A stretch of DNA of 64,000 bases from Sodalis endosymbiont of Henestaris halophilus (GCF_900161835.1 NZ_LT897836.1:62001-126000), one strand, 5' to 3'. Positions 1 through 12,093 are shown, numbered from the stretch's first letter. Numbers and translations are program-made. Notes: generated from the letters alone by a model not told the origin.

Positions 1-360
1 AAGGATTGTTTAGTAGATAACTCTAGCGATGCCGTGGGCGGCAACGCGATGGCCATTGCCAGCGCCGAGCTTATAGTGCCAACGCCATTCTTAAGCGAAA
101 AATATTCTAATTCAGTACGCACCTTACTATTTGTCGACGCTGGTACAGTGTGGGACACCGCCTGGCAAAACACCAACATAACACGTGCTGCTGGTATTTT
201 AGACTACAGAGATCCTAGTAATATTCGTATTTCTAGCGGTATCGCCATGCAATGGATGTCGCCGCTCGGGCCGATGATGTTCTCTTACGCGCCACAAGTC
301 AAAAAATACGATAGAGATAAGTCAGAGCAGTTTCAGTTTAATATTGGAAAAACATGGTAA
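1..360 (+). CDS. bamA: BamA (YaeT) C-terminal fragment, outer membrane protein assembly barrel
   Basis: Central beta-barrel subunit of the BAM machine, which folds and inserts proteins into the outer membrane. The reading frame enters from the left edge, so only the last 119 residues are present. They match the C-terminal barrel strands of enterobacterial BamA almost throughout, including [35 protein letters not shown] and WMSPLGP. The protein ends in the typical outer-membrane beta-signal FQFNIGKTW with a terminal aromatic residue. It is followed by skp, as in E. coli. The first in-frame ATG is inside the barrel and is not a start. Identity is very secure; completeness upstream cannot be judged. 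Confidence 0.97.
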   Translation, partial: KDCLVDNSSDAVGGNAMAIASAELIVPTPFLSEKYSNSVRTLLFVDAGTVWDTAWQNTNITRAAGILDYRDPSNIRISSGIAMQWMSPLGPMMFSYAPQVKKYDRDKSEQFQFNIGKTW

Positions 361-468
361 TATTACATGGAGTAATGTGCAGGAAAAGAACAAGTAGACA
401 AAGACACTGACGTATGATCAAGATATTGCGTAACAGTAAAAATATAATGAGTTGGTAAGGAGTTGATA

Positions 469-963
469 GTGAAAAAGTGGTTATATGCCGCAGGTTTGGG
501 TTTAACTCTTACCACCGCCTTCGCTCAAGCTGCCGATAAAATCGCTGTAGTTAACGTTTCCAACGTTTTCCAGAACTCTCCGCAGCTTGCCGCAATTATT
601 CAACAACTTGAATATGAATTCAAGGATCGCGCAAACGAACTTCAATCTATGGAACGTGATCTACAGGCTAAGATACAACTCCTGCAGCGGGATGGCTCCA
701 CCATGAAAGCCAGCGAACTCAGCTCACTAGAGAAACTAGTTATGGATCAGCGCAATATCTTCTCTAACAAAGCTCAAGCATTCGAGCAGGACAACCGGCG
801 CCGCAATAATGAAGAACGTAAAAAAATTCTGAGCCGTATTCAGGACGCAGTGAAAATTGTGGCTAATGAGAAAGGCTATGACATAGTTATCGACTCTACT
901 ACCGTAGCTTACGCTAACAGCACTAAAGACATCACTGATGACGTTATGAAACAGGTTAAATAA
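469..963 (+). CDS. skp: Skp (OmpH) periplasmic chaperone
   Basis: Periplasmic holdase that carries unfolded outer membrane proteins to BAM. The product is 164 residues. It starts with a signal peptide ([14 protein letters not shown], then AFAQA before ADKIAVV, cleavage expected after about residue 21), followed by the coiled-coil tentacle region rich in E, R, K and Q, and ends [11 protein letters not shown] as in E. coli. I chose the GTG at 469 because the protein then begins MKKW as in the family and AAGGAG at 457-462 lies 6 nt upstream; a TTG at 463 would abut that ribosome binding site. The position between bamA and lpxD is conserved. The gene looks intact. Confidence 0.96.
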   Translation: MKKWLYAAGLGLTLTTAFAQAADKIAVVNVSNVFQNSPQLAAIIQQLEYEFKDRANELQSMERDLQAKIQLLQRDGSTMKASELSSLEKLVMDQRNIFSNKAQAFEQDNRRRNNEERKKILSRIQDAVKIVANEKGYDIVIDSTTVAYANSTKDITDDVMKQVK

Positions 964-966
964 GTC

Positions 967-1989
967 ATGTATTCAATTCGACTGACTGATTTAGCACAAC
1001 AGTTGGATGCACAATTGTACGGTGATGGAGAAATTATCATCAACGGCATTGCCTCCATAGACAACGCGCAATCTGGTCAGATTACATTTCTTGCTGATAG
1101 CCGTTTTCGTGAAAAACTATCTTCCTGTCAGGCGTCGGCGGTAGTTCTAACCAAAGACAGCTTGCATTTTTGCATAAGCGCTTCGCTGGTAGTTAGTAAT
1201 CCTTACCTAACTTACGCTCGCATGGCGCAGCTAATGAACACTACACCAAAGCCTGCCGAGAATATTAACACTGGAGCAATCATTGCTTCGGACGCAACTC
1301 TGGGACAAAGAGTGGCGGTAGGTGCAAATACTGTTGTGGAATCCAAAGTTGTGCTGGAGAATGATGTAATAATCGGACCAGGCTGTTTTATCGGCAAAAA
1401 CACCCATATTGGCGCAGGAACGTGCTTATGGGCAAATGTTACCGTCTATCATGACATTGTCATCGGTGATCGTTGCCTAATCCACTCTGGAACCGTCATT
1501 GGTGCCGATGGTTTTGGCTATGTCAAAGACCGTAGCAACTGGATTAAAATACCACAACTAGGACGCGTCATCATTGGCGATCAAGTTGAAATAGGCGCTT
1601 GCACAACCATCGATCGCGGCGCGCTGGACGATACCACTATCGGCAATGGCGTGATTATTGACAATCAGTGTCAAATTGCACATAACGTGGTTATTGGTGA
1701 CAATACAGCAGTCGCAAGCGGCGTCATCATGGCTGGCAGCCTGACCATAGGCCGCTACTGTATGATTGGCGGAGCCAGCGTCATTAATGGCCATATAACC
1801 ATTTGTGATAAAGTCACTGTGACCGGTATGAGCATGGTTATGCGTGCAATAACTGCACCAGGAATATACTCATCCGGGATCCCGTTGCAGCCGAATAAAG
1901 AATGGCGTAAAACCGCCGCGTTAGTCATGCATATTAAGGATATGAACAAGCGGATGAAAGCCCTTGAGCAAAAATTAAAAAAAAACTAG
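967..1989 (+). CDS. lpxD: LpxD, UDP-3-O-(3-hydroxymyristoyl)glucosamine N-acyltransferase
   Basis: Third step of lipid A synthesis: transfers a hydroxyacyl chain from acyl-ACP to the 2-amino group of UDP-3-O-acyl-glucosamine in the cytoplasm. The product is 340 residues (E. coli 341). An N-terminal uridine-binding domain (about 1-100) is followed by the left-handed beta-helix of hexapeptide repeats (about 105-290, for example [12 protein letters not shown] and [19 protein letters not shown], which contains the catalytic His of the IAHNV motif), and a C-terminal helix ending [12 protein letters not shown]. The start codon is 3 nt after the skp stop, so the two are probably cotranscribed and translationally coupled. 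Confidence 0.97.
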   Translation: MYSIRLTDLAQQLDAQLYGDGEIIINGIASIDNAQSGQITFLADSRFREKLSSCQASAVVLTKDSLHFCISASLVVSNPYLTYARMAQLMNTTPKPAENINTGAIIASDATLGQRVAVGANTVVESKVVLENDVIIGPGCFIGKNTHIGAGTCLWANVTVYHDIVIGDRCLIHSGTVIGADGFGYVKDRSNWIKIPQLGRVIIGDQVEIGACTTIDRGALDDTTIGNGVIIDNQCQIAHNVVIGDNTAVASGVIMAGSLTIGRYCMIGGASVINGHITICDKVTVTGMSMVMRAITAPGIYSSGIPLQPNKEWRKTAALVMHIKDMNKRMKALEQKLKKN

Positions 1990-2060
1990 TCGCTTTTACT
2001 GCTTAATAAAAGAGAATGCTTGTCAAGGCACTTTTGCTTAGCGAACTATTATTATATTCG

Positions 2061-2100
2061 CGGCCTGCTTGTTTTATCCTGCTAGGATTAAAGCAGGCCG
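2061..2100. other. Strong nested stem-loop between lpxD and fabZ
   Basis: A perfect 10-bp inverted repeat, CGGCCTGCTT at 2061-2070 and AAGCAGGCCG at 2091-2100, encloses a 20-nt loop that itself holds a smaller ATCCT/AGGAT pairing. It ends 40 nt before the fabZ start. The GC-rich arms stand out from the surrounding AT-rich spacer. It is not followed by a clean T-run, so it is not a classical terminator. It could be an RNA-stability element, an attenuator or a Rho-independent terminator remnant; the function is not known. Confidence 0.6.
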
Positions 2101-2140
2101 TGTTGTTGATGCCACGTTTTTTAAAAACAGGAAGAGTATT

Positions 2141-2596
2141 TTGACTACTGACACTCATACTCTGCATATAGAAGAGATATTAGAACTTTTGCCCCATCGC
2201 TTTCCGTTTTTGCTGGTAGACGGAGTGCTAGATTTCGAGAAAGGAAAGTTTCTGCGGGCAATAAAAAATATTTCTTTTAATGAACCATTTTTTCAAGGTC
2301 ATTTCCCTGGCAAACCAATTTTCCCTGGCGTACTCATCCTGGAAGCTATGGCACAAGCAACCGGCATTTTGGCGTTTAAAAGTACAGGGAAACTAGCTCC
2401 GGGAGAACTTTATTATTTTGCTGCTATTGATGAAGCTCGTTTTAAAAGACCGGTTCAGCCCGGCGATCAGATGATCCTCGAAGTTGAATTCATTAAAGAG
2501 CGTAGCGGCGTAGCACGATTCAAAGGTATTGCTAAAGTTGATGGCGAAATGGCTTGCGAAGCATCAATGATGTGCGCTAGGCGCCGGGAGGCCTAA
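2141..2596 (+). CDS. fabZ: FabZ, 3-hydroxyacyl-ACP dehydratase
   Basis: Dehydrates 3-hydroxyacyl-ACP in type II fatty acid elongation and competes with lipid A synthesis for 3-hydroxymyristoyl-ACP. The product is 151 residues, exactly the E. coli length. Its single hot-dog fold shows [12 protein letters not shown], the catalytic His in [11 protein letters not shown] and the catalytic Glu in [11 protein letters not shown], and ends [10 protein letters not shown] chose the TTG at 2141 because it gives [13 protein letters not shown], matching the TTG start used in E. coli, with AGGAAG about 6 nt upstream. An in-frame upstream codon at 2069 has no family counterpart. Confidence 0.95.
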   Translation: MTTDTHTLHIEEILELLPHRFPFLLVDGVLDFEKGKFLRAIKNISFNEPFFQGHFPGKPIFPGVLILEAMAQATGILAFKSTGKLAPGELYYFAAIDEARFKRPVQPGDQMILEVEFIKERSGVARFKGIAKVDGEMACEASMMCARRREA

Positions 2597-2600
2597 ATAA

Positions 2601-3389
2601 GTGATTGATCAATCCGCCTTTATACATCCTAGTGCTATCGTGGAAGAAAGCGCTATTATTCACGCCGACGTACATGTCGGTCCTTTTTGCGTTATCGGAC
2701 CACAAGTCGAAATCGGCGCACGAACGGTGCTAAAGTCACACGTAGTAGTGAACGGAATTACCCAAATAGGTGAAGACAATCATATTTATCCGTTCGCATT
2801 TCTTGGCGACGTCAATCAAGATTTAAAATATGCAGGGGAGCCGACGCGGGTCGAAATTGGGCACCGTAACAAAATTAGGGAAAGTGTAACCATTCATCGT
2901 GGCACGATACAAGGAGGGGAAGTAACTAGAGTAGGTAGCGATAATTTACTGATGGTAAATGCTCATGTAGCTCATGACTGCAAGGTGGGCAACCGCTGCA
3001 TTATGGCTAATAATGCAACACTAGGAGGCCATGTAGCGTTAGACGATTATGCCATAATAGGCGGTATGACCGCGGTGCATCAATTTTGTGTCATTGGCGC
3101 CCACGTTATGATCGGAGGTTGCTCCGGGGTTTCCCAAGATGTACCGCCTTTTGTTATCGCCCAAGGCAATCATGCGACACCACTAGGTTTGAACATCGAA
3201 GGGTTAAAGCGTCGAGGTTTTAATAGTGCAGCCCTTCACGCGATACGTGCCGCCTATAAAATTCTTTATCGCAGCGGCAAAACTCTCGACGAGGCGAAAC
3301 CAGAGTTAGAAGCTCTGGCACAAAAACATCAGGTAATCAATACGTTCCTGGACTTCCTGTCGCGGTCACAACGTGGTATTATTCGTTAA
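2601..3389 (+). CDS. lpxA: LpxA, UDP-GlcNAc 3-O-acyltransferase
   Basis: First step of lipid A synthesis: reversible transfer of 3-hydroxyacyl from ACP to the 3-OH of UDP-GlcNAc. The product is 262 residues, the E. coli length. Hexapeptide-repeat beta-helix through about residue 185, with the catalytic His in [11 protein letters not shown] and the conserved [20 protein letters not shown] segment that follows; the C-terminal helical domain ends RGIIR. The start is GTG with GGGAGG at 2586-2591. The spacing from fabZ is 4 nt, indicating the conserved lpxD-fabZ-lpxA-lpxB transcription unit. Confidence 0.97.
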   Translation: MIDQSAFIHPSAIVEESAIIHADVHVGPFCVIGPQVEIGARTVLKSHVVVNGITQIGEDNHIYPFAFLGDVNQDLKYAGEPTRVEIGHRNKIRESVTIHRGTIQGGEVTRVGSDNLLMVNAHVAHDCKVGNRCIMANNATLGGHVALDDYAIIGGMTAVHQFCVIGAHVMIGGCSGVSQDVPPFVIAQGNHATPLGLNIEGLKRRGFNSAALHAIRAAYKILYRSGKTLDEAKPELEALAQKHQVINTFLDFLSRSQRGIIR

Positions 3390-3391
3390 TT

Positions 3392-4540
3392 ATGTCGATA
3401 TATCCTATTACTATAGGTATGGTCGCCGGAGAAACCTCAGGCGATATTCTTGGCGCAGGGCTAATAAGCGCACTACGTAACCATATACCAGAAATACGAT
3501 TTGTCGGCGTCGCCGGGCCGCAAATGCAGGCAGCCGGAATGGAAGCTTGGTATGACATGGAAGAACTGGCTGTAATGGGTATCTTCGAGATACTTGCACG
3601 CCTACCACGGCTATTGCGCATCCGTAGGGATTTGACACGTCGTTTTACCATGATGCGACCTGATGTCTTTGTCGGCATCGACGCTCCGGATTTTACAATA
3701 ACCCTAGAAAAACGCCTCAAGTGTCGAGGCATTCGTACTATCCATTATGTTAGCCCTTCCGTATGGGCCTGGCGGAAAAAAAGAATATTCAAAATCGGGC
3801 GCGCTACTGATAACGTACTTACTTTCCTGCCGTTTGAAAAAGCTTTTTATGACCGCTACAATATTCCCTGCCAATTCATCGGCCATACGCTAGCAGACGC
3901 CATGCCTATTGCTCCAGATAAAGCCGCCGCACGTCAAGCACTAGGCATTCCAGTCACCGCGCGTTGCCTAGCACTGATGCCAGGCAGCCGACAAAGCGAG
4001 GTAGCTATTCTAAGCGCGGATTTTTTGCGCGCCGCCGAGCAAGTGAGTCAGCATATCCCGGGACTGGAAATTATCGTGCCGTTAGTTAATTCATTCCGGC
4101 GGGCAGAGTTTGAGCGCATTAAGATGGCAGTAGCACCAACATTGTCGGTAAGAATTCTGGATAATCAGGCCCGTCAGGTCATGACTGCCGCTGATGCGGC
4201 TCTGCTGGCCTCCGGCACCGCTGCGCTTGAATGTATGCTGGCGAAATGCCCAATGGTGGTAGGCTACCGCATGAAGCCATTGACATTTGCGCTGGCTAGG
4301 CGGTTGGTGAAAACACAAATGGTGTCACTGCCAAATTTGCTAGCCGGGCGTAAGCTGGTTAAAGAATTATTGCAGGAAACATGCCAACCGGATGCGCTTG
4401 CAGCGGCCATCCTCGAGCTACTTGACGATAATGAACAACGTGCGACGATGCTGTCTACGTTTTGCCAATTACATCAGCAGATTCGATGCCACGCTGACGA
4501 GCAAGCAGCGCGAGCAGTTCTAGCTCTGATTAATCGTTAA
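3392..4540 (+). CDS. lpxB: LpxB, lipid A disaccharide synthase
   Basis: GT-B type glycosyltransferase that condenses UDP-2,3-diacylglucosamine with lipid X to give the lipid A disaccharide on the inner face of the cytoplasmic membrane. The product is 382 residues, the E. coli length. Family segments visible are [13 protein letters not shown] near the N-terminus, [40 protein letters not shown], and the C-terminal donor-site stretch ASGTAALE...MVVGYRM. The start is 2 nt after the lpxA stop. In E. coli rnhB would overlap or follow next; here that slot is decayed. Confidence 0.96.
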   Translation: MSIYPITIGMVAGETSGDILGAGLISALRNHIPEIRFVGVAGPQMQAAGMEAWYDMEELAVMGIFEILARLPRLLRIRRDLTRRFTMMRPDVFVGIDAPDFTITLEKRLKCRGIRTIHYVSPSVWAWRKKRIFKIGRATDNVLTFLPFEKAFYDRYNIPCQFIGHTLADAMPIAPDKAAARQALGIPVTARCLALMPGSRQSEVAILSADFLRAAEQVSQHIPGLEIIVPLVNSFRRAEFERIKMAVAPTLSVRILDNQARQVMTAADAALLASGTAALECMLAKCPMVVGYRMKPLTFALARRLVKTQMVSLPNLLAGRKLVKELLQETCQPDALAAAILELLDDNEQRATMLSTFCQLHQQIRCHADEQAARAVLALINR

Positions 4541-4911
4541 TAATTTAGTAGAATATATGATACTCATGCTAACATACTGAATATATTCGTAGTTGATAGT
4601 TATCAACGGTGTTGATAATACCATATCAGGAACTTCACATAAGAACATTACTGGACGATGGATATTTTTCTAGTGGACATCAACTACACTACGCGTGGTT
4701 GCCAATGTTTGTTCATGAAAATTTTTAAAATAGCTAAGTTACTAAAAGTAACAGCTCCTCTATTTTATATCAACGTCATAAGGGACCAAAATATCATCGC
4801 TCTTCACCTACATTTACCATAATATGGTTCCGTTAAACATAAAAGTATATTACCGCCTTTAATCTAAAAAATAGCGTTTCATGACGCCACTGTACATTAT
4901 CAAAAAAAAAT
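4541..4911. other. Decayed spacer where rnhB is expected
   Basis: In E. coli rnhB (RNase HII, about 600 bp) lies between lpxB and dnaE. Here only about 460 bp separate the lpxB stop from the dnaE start, the DNA is AT-rich and all six frames are short. I see no recognisable RNase HII N-terminal motif (the GxDEVGRG block is absent). The end of the gap may hold the 3' end of the gene (separate entry). Confidence 0.6.
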
Positions 4912-4992
4912 TTGGTTTGGCAACAACTTCAATCAACATTAACCTGTTATTATCGCACGACGCGATCGTCGTACAAAAACCTTACATTAGGT
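4912..4992 (+). pseudogene. rnhB: Possible 3' relic of rnhB, in frame with dnaE
   Basis: The open frame upstream of the dnaE start translates to [17 protein letters not shown]. Placed without gaps beside the RNase HII C-terminus (ATEHHRRSFGPVK, then RALG) it keeps T, R and K, and both His become Tyr, each a single C-to-T change. Position and strand are those expected from the lpxB-rnhB-dnaE order. The match is short, so this is a tentative call; the segment could equally be ordinary dnaE leader DNA. Confidence 0.3.
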
Positions 4993-5001
4993 AACATTTT
5001 T

Positions 5002-8000
5002 ATGGGCGAACCACGTTTTATTCACCTACGAGTACACAGCGACTACTCTATGATCGACGGCCTAGCAAAAGTCAGTCTGTTAGTAAAAAAAGCCGCGGCA
5101 CTACATATGCCAGCACTAGCTATTACAGATTTTACTAATTTATGCGGACTAATTAAATTTTATTGCAGTGCTCATAGCAATGGCATTAAGCCTATCATCG
5201 GTGCAGATTTTTTTATGCAAAGCAAAATGCTAGGCGATGAAATAACAGAATTGACTATTCTAGCTACTAATAATGCAGGATACCAAAATCTAACCCTGCT
5301 AATTTCAGATGCCTACAAAAGGGGGTACAGCAACGTCGGGCCAGTAATCGATCGCGACTGGCTAATTCAACATAACGAGGGATTAATTCTGCTATCCGGA
5401 GCACGTAAAGGAGATGTTGGCAAATATTTAACTCGAGGAAATATACACCAGGCTAAACATTGCGTATCGTTCTACGAACGCTATTTCCCGGATCGCTATT
5501 ATCTAGAACTTATCCGCACTGGTCGAACAGACGAAGAAAATTACTTACACGCCGCAGTGGAGCTGGCAACGTGCAGGGGTTTGCCGGTGGTGGCAACTAA
5601 CGATGTGCGATTTATCAGCTCAGATGATTTCGATGCCCACGAGATCCGAGTAGCAATTCATGATGGCTTTACCCTAGATGACACCAAACGACCACGCAAT
5701 TATAGTCAGCAGCAATATATGCGCAGCGAGAAGGAAATGTGCGAATTGTTCGTTGACCTGCCGGAAGCTCTAGCTAATAGCGTAGAAATCGCTCGGCGCT
5801 GCAATATGCCTATCCGCCTCGGGGAATATTTTCTACCACATTTCCCGACCGGCGAAATGTCTACTGAGGATTATCTAGTCAAATGCGCACACGCAGGCTT
5901 AGAAGAACGACTATCTGTGCTGTTTCCCGATGTAGATATACGGAACAATAATCGCTTAACCTACGACGAACGTCTGAATATTGAGCTCCAGGTTATAAAC
6001 CAGATGGGGTTCCCGGGTTACTTCCTAATAGTAATGGAATTTATCCAGTGGTCTAAAGACAACGGTATACCGGTCGGTCCTGGACGTGGCTCCGGCGCTA
6101 GTTCGCTAGTAGCTTATGCGCTAAAAATCACCGACCTTGACCCACTCGCGTTTGATCTACTATTTGAACGTTTTCTAAATCCAGAACGAGTATCTATGCC
6201 AGACTTGGACATCGACTTCTGCATGGAAAAACGAGATCTGGTGATTGACCATGTAGCCGAGACCTACGGCCGTGAAGCGGTTTCGCAAATTATAACCTTT
6301 GGCACCATGACAGCTAAAGCAGTCATCCGTGATGTTGGCAGAGTACAGGGCCATTCTTACGGCTTTGTAGATAAAATTTCCAAATTAGTGCCGTCTGATC
6401 CCGGCATGATACTAGAAAAAGCTTTAATCGTAGAACCGAGATTGCAGGCTATCTATGATAATAACAAAGAGGTAAAAACACTGATTGATATGGCCCGCAA
6501 GCTGGAAGGGGTCACGCGCAACGCAGGAAAACACGCTGGCGGTGTGGTAATCGCCCCGACTAAAATTACAGATTTTGCGCCTATTTATTGTGATCCAGAA
6601 GGCAACCATCCGGTTACCCAGTTTGATAAGAACGATGTGGAGTATGCTGGTTTAGTAAAGTTTGACTTCCTCGGTCTGCGCACACTGACTATCATCAATT
6701 GGACGTTAGAAATGGTTAACGCCCGACGCGCTAGTCAAAATTTAGACCCCATCGATATATCCGCTATTTCGCTAGAGGATAAGAAAAGCTTCAATCTACT
6801 GCAACGCTACGAAACCACCTCGGTATTCCAATTGGAATCACGCGGCATGAAAGATCTAATTAAACGTTTGCAACCAGATTGTTTCGAAGATATGATTGCC
6901 TTAGTAGCACTATTCCGGCCCGGACCGCTGCAATCAGGTATGGTCGATAACTTTATAGACCGCAAACACGGCCGTGAAGCTATCTCTTATCCCGATATTA
7001 AGTGGCAACATTCCTCGCTACAACCTGTTCTAGAATCAACTTACGGAATTATCCTTTACCAAGAACAAGTTATGCAAATAGCTCAAATACTGGCTGGCTA
7101 TACTTTAGGCGGCGCTGATATGCTACGTCGCGCAATGGGAAAAAAAAAACCAGAAGAAATGGCCAAACAACGCAAAATATTTAAGGCAGGCGCGGAAAGT
7201 ATCGGCATTGATGCCGAACTATCGATGAAAATATTTGATTTAGTAGAGAAATTTGCTGGCTATGGTTTTAATAAATCTCACTCTGCCGCCTATGCGTTAG
7301 TATCATATCAAACACTATGGTTAAAAGCCCATTATCCCGCTGAGTTCATGGCAGCAGTAATGACTGCCGATATAGATAACCTCGAAAAGGTCGTATTGTT
7401 GGTTGACGAATGTCTGCGCATGGGCTTAAAAGTACTACCGCCAGATATTAATAATGGAAAGTATCGTTTTTACGTTAATGAAGAGGGTGAGATAGTTTAC
7501 GGCATCGGCGCCATCAAAGGCGTAGGAGAAGGACCTATTAAAGAAATTATCAAAGCACGTAATCAGGATGGTCATTTTCGTGGACTGTTTGATTTATGTG
7601 CACGCACTGATATCAAAAAACTCAAACGCCGCGCGCTGGAAAAGCTAATTATGTCTGGTGCTTGCGATTGCCTAGGACTACACCGTGCAGCGCTGATGAA
7701 TGCTCTCGATGACGCGCTTAAAGCAGCCGATCAACATGCCAAAGCAGAAGCAATTGGTCAAAGCGATATGTTTGGTATGTTAACGAAGAAGCCGGAAACA
7801 GCAAAAGCTACATACAGTACTATCGAACCTTGGCCAGATAAGGTGGTATTGGAAAGAGAACGTGCAACACTAGGCCTTTATTTGACAGGGCATCCTATTA
7901 ACCAATATCTGCGTGAGATTGAACACTATGTGGGCGGAGTGCGCCTAAAGGATATGCATCCGACTAAACGTGGCACGATGGTTATCGCGGCGGGGATAGT

Positions 8001-8484
8001 GCTGTCAGCTCGAGTAATGATCACTAAAAAAGGTAATAAAATTGGTGTATGTACACTAGACGATCATTCCGGCCGACTAGATGTGATCTTGTTCACGGAT
8101 GAGCTCAAAAAATACCAGAATTTACTCGAAAAAAACCGTATTCTTATCGCTCAGGGACAAATTAGTTTTGATAATTTCAACGGTATATTAATAATGATCG
8201 GAAAAAAATTAATGGATATTAACACAGCACGTGAAAAATATGCAAGCGGGCTTGCTATCTCGCTAACCGAAAGGCAAATTGATAACCAGTTTCTAAAGCG
8301 CCTCTGTTTATCGTTAAAATCGCATAGATTAGGTAGGGTTCCAGTGCATCTTTATTATAAACGACAAGATGCGCGAGAGCGTTTGCAGTTTGGGACATCT
8401 TTACGAGTCAGACCGACAGATCGTTTAATGAACGATTTGCGCACACTTGTAGGTAATGAACAAGTGGAACTAGAATTTAATTAA
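5002..8484 (+). CDS. dnaE: DnaE, DNA polymerase III alpha subunit
   Basis: Replicative polymerase catalytic subunit. The product is 1160 residues, the same as E. coli, starting [21 protein letters not shown]. Domains in order: PHP domain (1 to about 270), palm/thumb/fingers with [16 protein letters not shown] and the catalytic aspartates in [14 protein letters not shown] and in [10 protein letters not shown], finger helices ([15 protein letters not shown]), helix-hairpin-helix region, the internal beta-clamp-binding motif QSDMF (E. coli QADMF), the OB fold (about 990-1070) and the C-terminal tau-binding region ending [10 protein letters not shown] chose ATG 5002 to match the family start; an upstream frame extension of 30 codons has no counterpart. 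No strong ribosome binding site is seen. Confidence 0.97.
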   Translation: MGEPRFIHLRVHSDYSMIDGLAKVSLLVKKAAALHMPALAITDFTNLCGLIKFYCSAHSNGIKPIIGADFFMQSKMLGDEITELTILATNNAGYQNLTLLISDAYKRGYSNVGPVIDRDWLIQHNEGLILLSGARKGDVGKYLTRGNIHQAKHCVSFYERYFPDRYYLELIRTGRTDEENYLHAAVELATCRGLPVVATNDVRFISSDDFDAHEIRVAIHDGFTLDDTKRPRNYSQQQYMRSEKEMCELFVDLPEALANSVEIARRCNMPIRLGEYFLPHFPTGEMSTEDYLVKCAHAGLEERLSVLFPDVDIRNNNRLTYDERLNIELQVINQMGFPGYFLIVMEFIQWSKDNGIPVGPGRGSGASSLVAYALKITDLDPLAFDLLFERFLNPERVSMPDLDIDFCMEKRDLVIDHVAETYGREAVSQIITFGTMTAKAVIRDVGRVQGHSYGFVDKISKLVPSDPGMILEKALIVEPRLQAIYDNNKEVKTLIDMARKLEGVTRNAGKHAGGVVIAPTKITDFAPIYCDPEGNHPVTQFDKNDVEYAGLVKFDFLGLRTLTIINWTLEMVNARRASQNLDPIDISAISLEDKKSFNLLQRYETTSVFQLESRGMKDLIKRLQPDCFEDMIALVALFRPGPLQSGMVDNFIDRKHGREAISYPDIKWQHSSLQPVLESTYGIILYQEQVMQIAQILAGYTLGGADMLRRAMGKKKPEEMAKQRKIFKAGAESIGIDAELSMKIFDLVEKFAGYGFNKSHSAAYALVSYQTLWLKAHYPAEFMAAVMTADIDNLEKVVLLVDECLRMGLKVLPPDINNGKYRFYVNEEGEIVYGIGAIKGVGEGPIKEIIKARNQDGHFRGLFDLCARTDIKKLKRRALEKLIMSGACDCLGLHRAALMNALDDALKAADQHAKAEAIGQSDMFGMLTKKPETAKATYSTIEPWPDKVVLERERATLGLYLTGHPINQYLREIEHYVGGVRLKDMHPTKRGTMVIAAGIVLSARVMITKKGNKIGVCTLDDHSGRLDVILFTDELKKYQNLLEKNRILIAQGQISFDNFNGILIMIGKKLMDINTAREKYASGLAISLTERQIDNQFLKRLCLSLKSHRLGRVPVHLYYKRQDARERLQFGTSLRVRPTDRLMNDLRTLVGNEQVELEFN

Positions 8485-8495
8485 TTAGGAATAAT

Positions 8496-9431
8496 ATGAG
8501 TCTAAATTTTCTTGATTTTGAGCAACCGATAGCAGAACTGGAAGCGAAAATTGACTCACTAATTACAGTTAATCGTCACGATGAAGAAGTACAACGACTT
8601 CGTGAAAAAAGCATGCAACTAACACGGGAAATTTTCTCCGATTTAGGGGCTTGGCAAATCGCTCAGTTAGCAAGGCATCCGATGCGTCCCTATACGTTAG
8701 ATTATGTGCGATATATCTTTACCAATTTTGACGAATTAGCCGGCGATCGAGCTTATGCCGACGATAAGGCAATTATAGGCGGCATAGCACGTTTAGAATC
8801 TAGACCTGTCATGATCATCGGCCACCAGAAAGGTCGAGAAATTAAAGAAAAAATTCGTCGCAACTTTGGGATGCCGGCACCGGAAGGTTATCGCAAAGCA
8901 CTTCGGCTGATGAATATGGCAGATCGGTTTAATATGCCATTGCTTACTTTCATTGACACGCCTGGCGCCTACCCGGGTGTCGGCGCTGAAGAACGCGGCC
9001 AATCCGAAGCTATCGCGAAAAACCTGCGCGAAATGTCTGGCTTAAGAATTCCGGTCATTTGCACTGTGATAGGCGAGGGTGGCTCCGGCGGCGCACTAGC
9101 AATTGGCGTCGGCGACAAGGTCAACATGCTTGAATACAGCACCTATTCGGTAATATCCCCAGAAGGATGTGCCTCTATTTTATGGAAAAGTGTGGATAAA
9201 GCACCTATCGCCGCTGAGGCCATGAGCATTATCGCCTCACGTCTAAAAGAACTAAAGCTTATCGACAGTATAGTACCAGAGCCGCTAGGAGGTGCACATC
9301 GCGACATACAGACAATTGCTGCTGCGCTTAAAACGCAAATTATGAAAGATTTAGCCGAGCTTGACGATCTCAATACAGAAGAGTTACTAAACCGCCGTTA
9401 TCACCGGTTAATGAATTATGGCTATTGCTAA
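8496..9431 (+). CDS. accA: AccA, acetyl-CoA carboxylase carboxyltransferase alpha subunit
   Basis: Alpha subunit of the carboxyltransferase that makes malonyl-CoA for fatty acid synthesis; it works with AccD. The product is 311 residues against 319 in E. coli; the difference is one 8-residue deletion near position 30 in the N-terminal helical region. Conserved blocks include [53 protein letters not shown], and the oxyanion glycine run [21 protein letters not shown] lies 5 nt before the ATG, 11 nt downstream of dnaE, as in a dnaE-accA operon. The partner accD is not in the window. Confidence 0.97.
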   Translation: MSLNFLDFEQPIAELEAKIDSLITVNRHDEEVQRLREKSMQLTREIFSDLGAWQIAQLARHPMRPYTLDYVRYIFTNFDELAGDRAYADDKAIIGGIARLESRPVMIIGHQKGREIKEKIRRNFGMPAPEGYRKALRLMNMADRFNMPLLTFIDTPGAYPGVGAEERGQSEAIAKNLREMSGLRIPVICTVIGEGGSGGALAIGVGDKVNMLEYSTYSVISPEGCASILWKSVDKAPIAAEAMSIIASRLKELKLIDSIVPEPLGGAHRDIQTIAAALKTQIMKDLAELDDLNTEELLNRRYHRLMNYGYC

Positions 9432-11782
9432 ATTAACATCGCTTAACGTCAGCAATTTTGTGGTACTAGAATCAAATTGGTGATATGTCACCAGACATGC
9501 GAGCATTTAGTTTTTTTTGAGTCTAACTATGTGCTTTAGGTGGCGATAGATCGTAAACATTTCGATTATATTTAACATTAGTAAGTAACAAGCAAGAAAA
9601 TAATGAACGATAAAATCTATTAAATAAATATCAGTTGCAATATATTGCTATTGTATATAGTTATCACACTACATAAATATGTAAACGTACGGAGCAGGTC
9701 TAACGCATCACCTATTCAAACAAATGTCTAGATTTATTTATTTTATTTGAACAAAACTCACGTATTAAAAATGATGCTTTAAATTAAAAACAGCATAATC
9801 TAAACATCTGCATGGCAATTGCAGATGAAAGATAAAATCATATCTTCTGTGATATGATTTTATTAACACTCATGCAAATAGGTAACATCGGAACTAATAA
9901 AATACGACAAACGCTCTGTGATGTGAATCTAATTTCAACACCACACATAATATTAATTAGAGTATTTATATACGCTACCTATTATAACACTACCATGTAC
10001 TCATTAACTACAAAGCATTATTCCATTCTTATATGTTAAGAATAACATATATCTTTTGCACACGATGTACTATTATAGTGAAAGAGATCCGCCTACCAAA
10101 AGAACTAGATTAGTAACTTGCTTTATATTTTCTAAGGAAAGAAAAACGTTAAAAACATGTGACCAACAACTATGGTGATTGAACTAAGATTACTGGTGAA
10201 CACATCCACATCCTCGCATAATTTCGACATGAGGTAGAATTATATTTTCATCAATGGCACCCCAAACTACTACCTCCAACAAAATTATGGTTATATTAGA
10301 TAACTTATACACATTACGGTGTTTTCAGGAGCAAAACTACCACTGATAAAATCAGTGCAGTTCTAATGTGACTTGATACTAAACATGTGACACATTTTAC
10401 ATATTTTAAAAACGTATAATGCATCTACAGTTTAGTGGCGATAACATCCATAAAAAGGATTACTCTGATAATACCCCAACAGCCAACGAAGAGTAATACA
10501 TGCAAGTACTCTACTAACTCTACCTACAACATCTTATTATATTAAGGAGGAATTACATATCAGATGATAGCACTGCCGCAGATTAACTTAACCTTCGCGT
10601 AAAGGTTATATACGAACATCTCTTTTTATATCTTGCCTAGTATAGTGTGCGGCATGAACAAAAACAACGTTCCTATAACATCTCTTGAAATATAAAATCA
10701 TTGCACAAACTTATACAACTATTAAAACTGCATAAGCAATCGGTAGTATTTTCCTATGTATTACTTCTTAACCTAATATTACATACCACATGCCGCTATA
10801 GTAGTTCTTTCGTTTTACTAGTCTATAAAGCTTGTCCTTAGGGACATCTGCTCACCACGTAGAGAAAATTTTCAGGAAACAAAAGAGTGCATACTGCTTT
10901 TAGCATTCTGAAAAGAATTTAACACACGCAGTATCTGTGATCCCTAATAAAGATTATAAAACGCACTACATCTTCAGCTTCGCAAGCTTTAACTGTCGTA
11001 TCTTAGATCTCATCAACGCATCCTTATCCACATCCAGAAATAAAAACTAATGACAATAAACGCTCACTCAGCAAAGTAACGTCAAAATCCTACCAAATTT
11101 TATACAGTGTTAAAAACATATACTTCATAACTACCGATTTTATATTAAACAAGCTATTTTATTAAAATAGAAGTAACACTAATAACCTGACATAAACAAC
11201 TTTAACTATTAAATATTACACGCCCTCCGCTGGTAGTGAGCTATCGCCTATCCAGATAAATAGTAGCTTTTCATTGATTTTATTTGCTGTCAAGAAATCA
11301 ATACTTCTGGTATATAACTAAAATTAATGATTCAATTCAAAACTATATTTATTTTGCGGTACTAGCCGGTGGCATGATAATTTATCAACTATCGTACGTT
11401 TGAATACATTATTTCAATGTGTTAATTTTAGCTCAATAGAGCTTTAAGGGTTGTCAAAGATAATAACTATTCAAAGAACTACAATTTTGCAACCTAATAG
11501 ACAACAAATTTTAGTTTGCGTCTAGACATTTGAGACTAAAATTAGCGCTACTGTGGATGACTCAGGATAAAACAAGCGTGACCATTGCACGAGTTAAAGC
11601 ATGGATTACTATGCGGGAAGGGATAATAAAAAAAACTTACGAAATTACTCTTACCAAGAGATGAACGTAGATGTAATCTACTCATATATTTTCGTAAAAT
11701 ACTTGCGAAAGTTTTATTGTTATCCAAAGACCCCAAGCAAGATAAATTTATCTAGTGTGTATTATTATTTATCAAAAGCTTA

Positions 11783-11827
11783 CCACATCTCAACATACAG
11801 TATGCCGCTTGCAATGTTGAGATGTGG
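11783..11827. repeat. Perfect 14-bp inverted repeat (hairpin)
   Basis: Arms CCACATCTCAACAT (11783-11796) and ATGTTGAGATGTGG (11814-11827) are exactly complementary and enclose a 17-nt loop. An exact 14-bp stem with a short loop is unlikely by chance in a window this size. There is no T-run on either side, so a simple terminator is not supported. It overlaps no recognisable gene. Confidence 0.7.
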
Positions 11828-12093
11828 AACTTACGTAAATTATGCAAAACGCAACGCAGTCAGAGGTTATAAGAAACATTTCTTATTATAGACTTATGGC
11901 ACGCATGCCACATTGCTATAGTTTTATGTACCATATTACTAAACATGAATGATATTTCAGTTGCAAGTAAACACTAAAAATGCGCGTTATAGAACGCATA
12001 TACTAATACATAAAATAGATTATTAAAACTAATCTTGATAGCAATCGAAGTAAAAAATATCGCATGTAGCAAAATCGCTGATACTCGGAAATA

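Noticed and set aside
4912-5001. N-terminal extension of DnaE by 30 codons from the TTG at 4912.
   Set aside because: DnaE starts at MGEPRF in this family and the length from 5002 is exactly that of E. coli; the extension is better explained as relic or leader.
11355-11400. A short plus-strand reading AVLAGGMIIYQL that resembles the TilS P-loop region (SGGLDS...LLHQL), in a place where tilS could follow accA.
   Set aside because: Only a few identical residues and a needed deletion in the signature motif; no flanking support. Not better than chance by eye.
11601-11891. 96-codon plus-strand frame in the accA-pfkA desert.
   Set aside because: Composition (Tyr, Asn, Lys and Ser rich) fits random AT-rich translation, it spans the 14-bp hairpin, and no ribosome binding site or family is seen.
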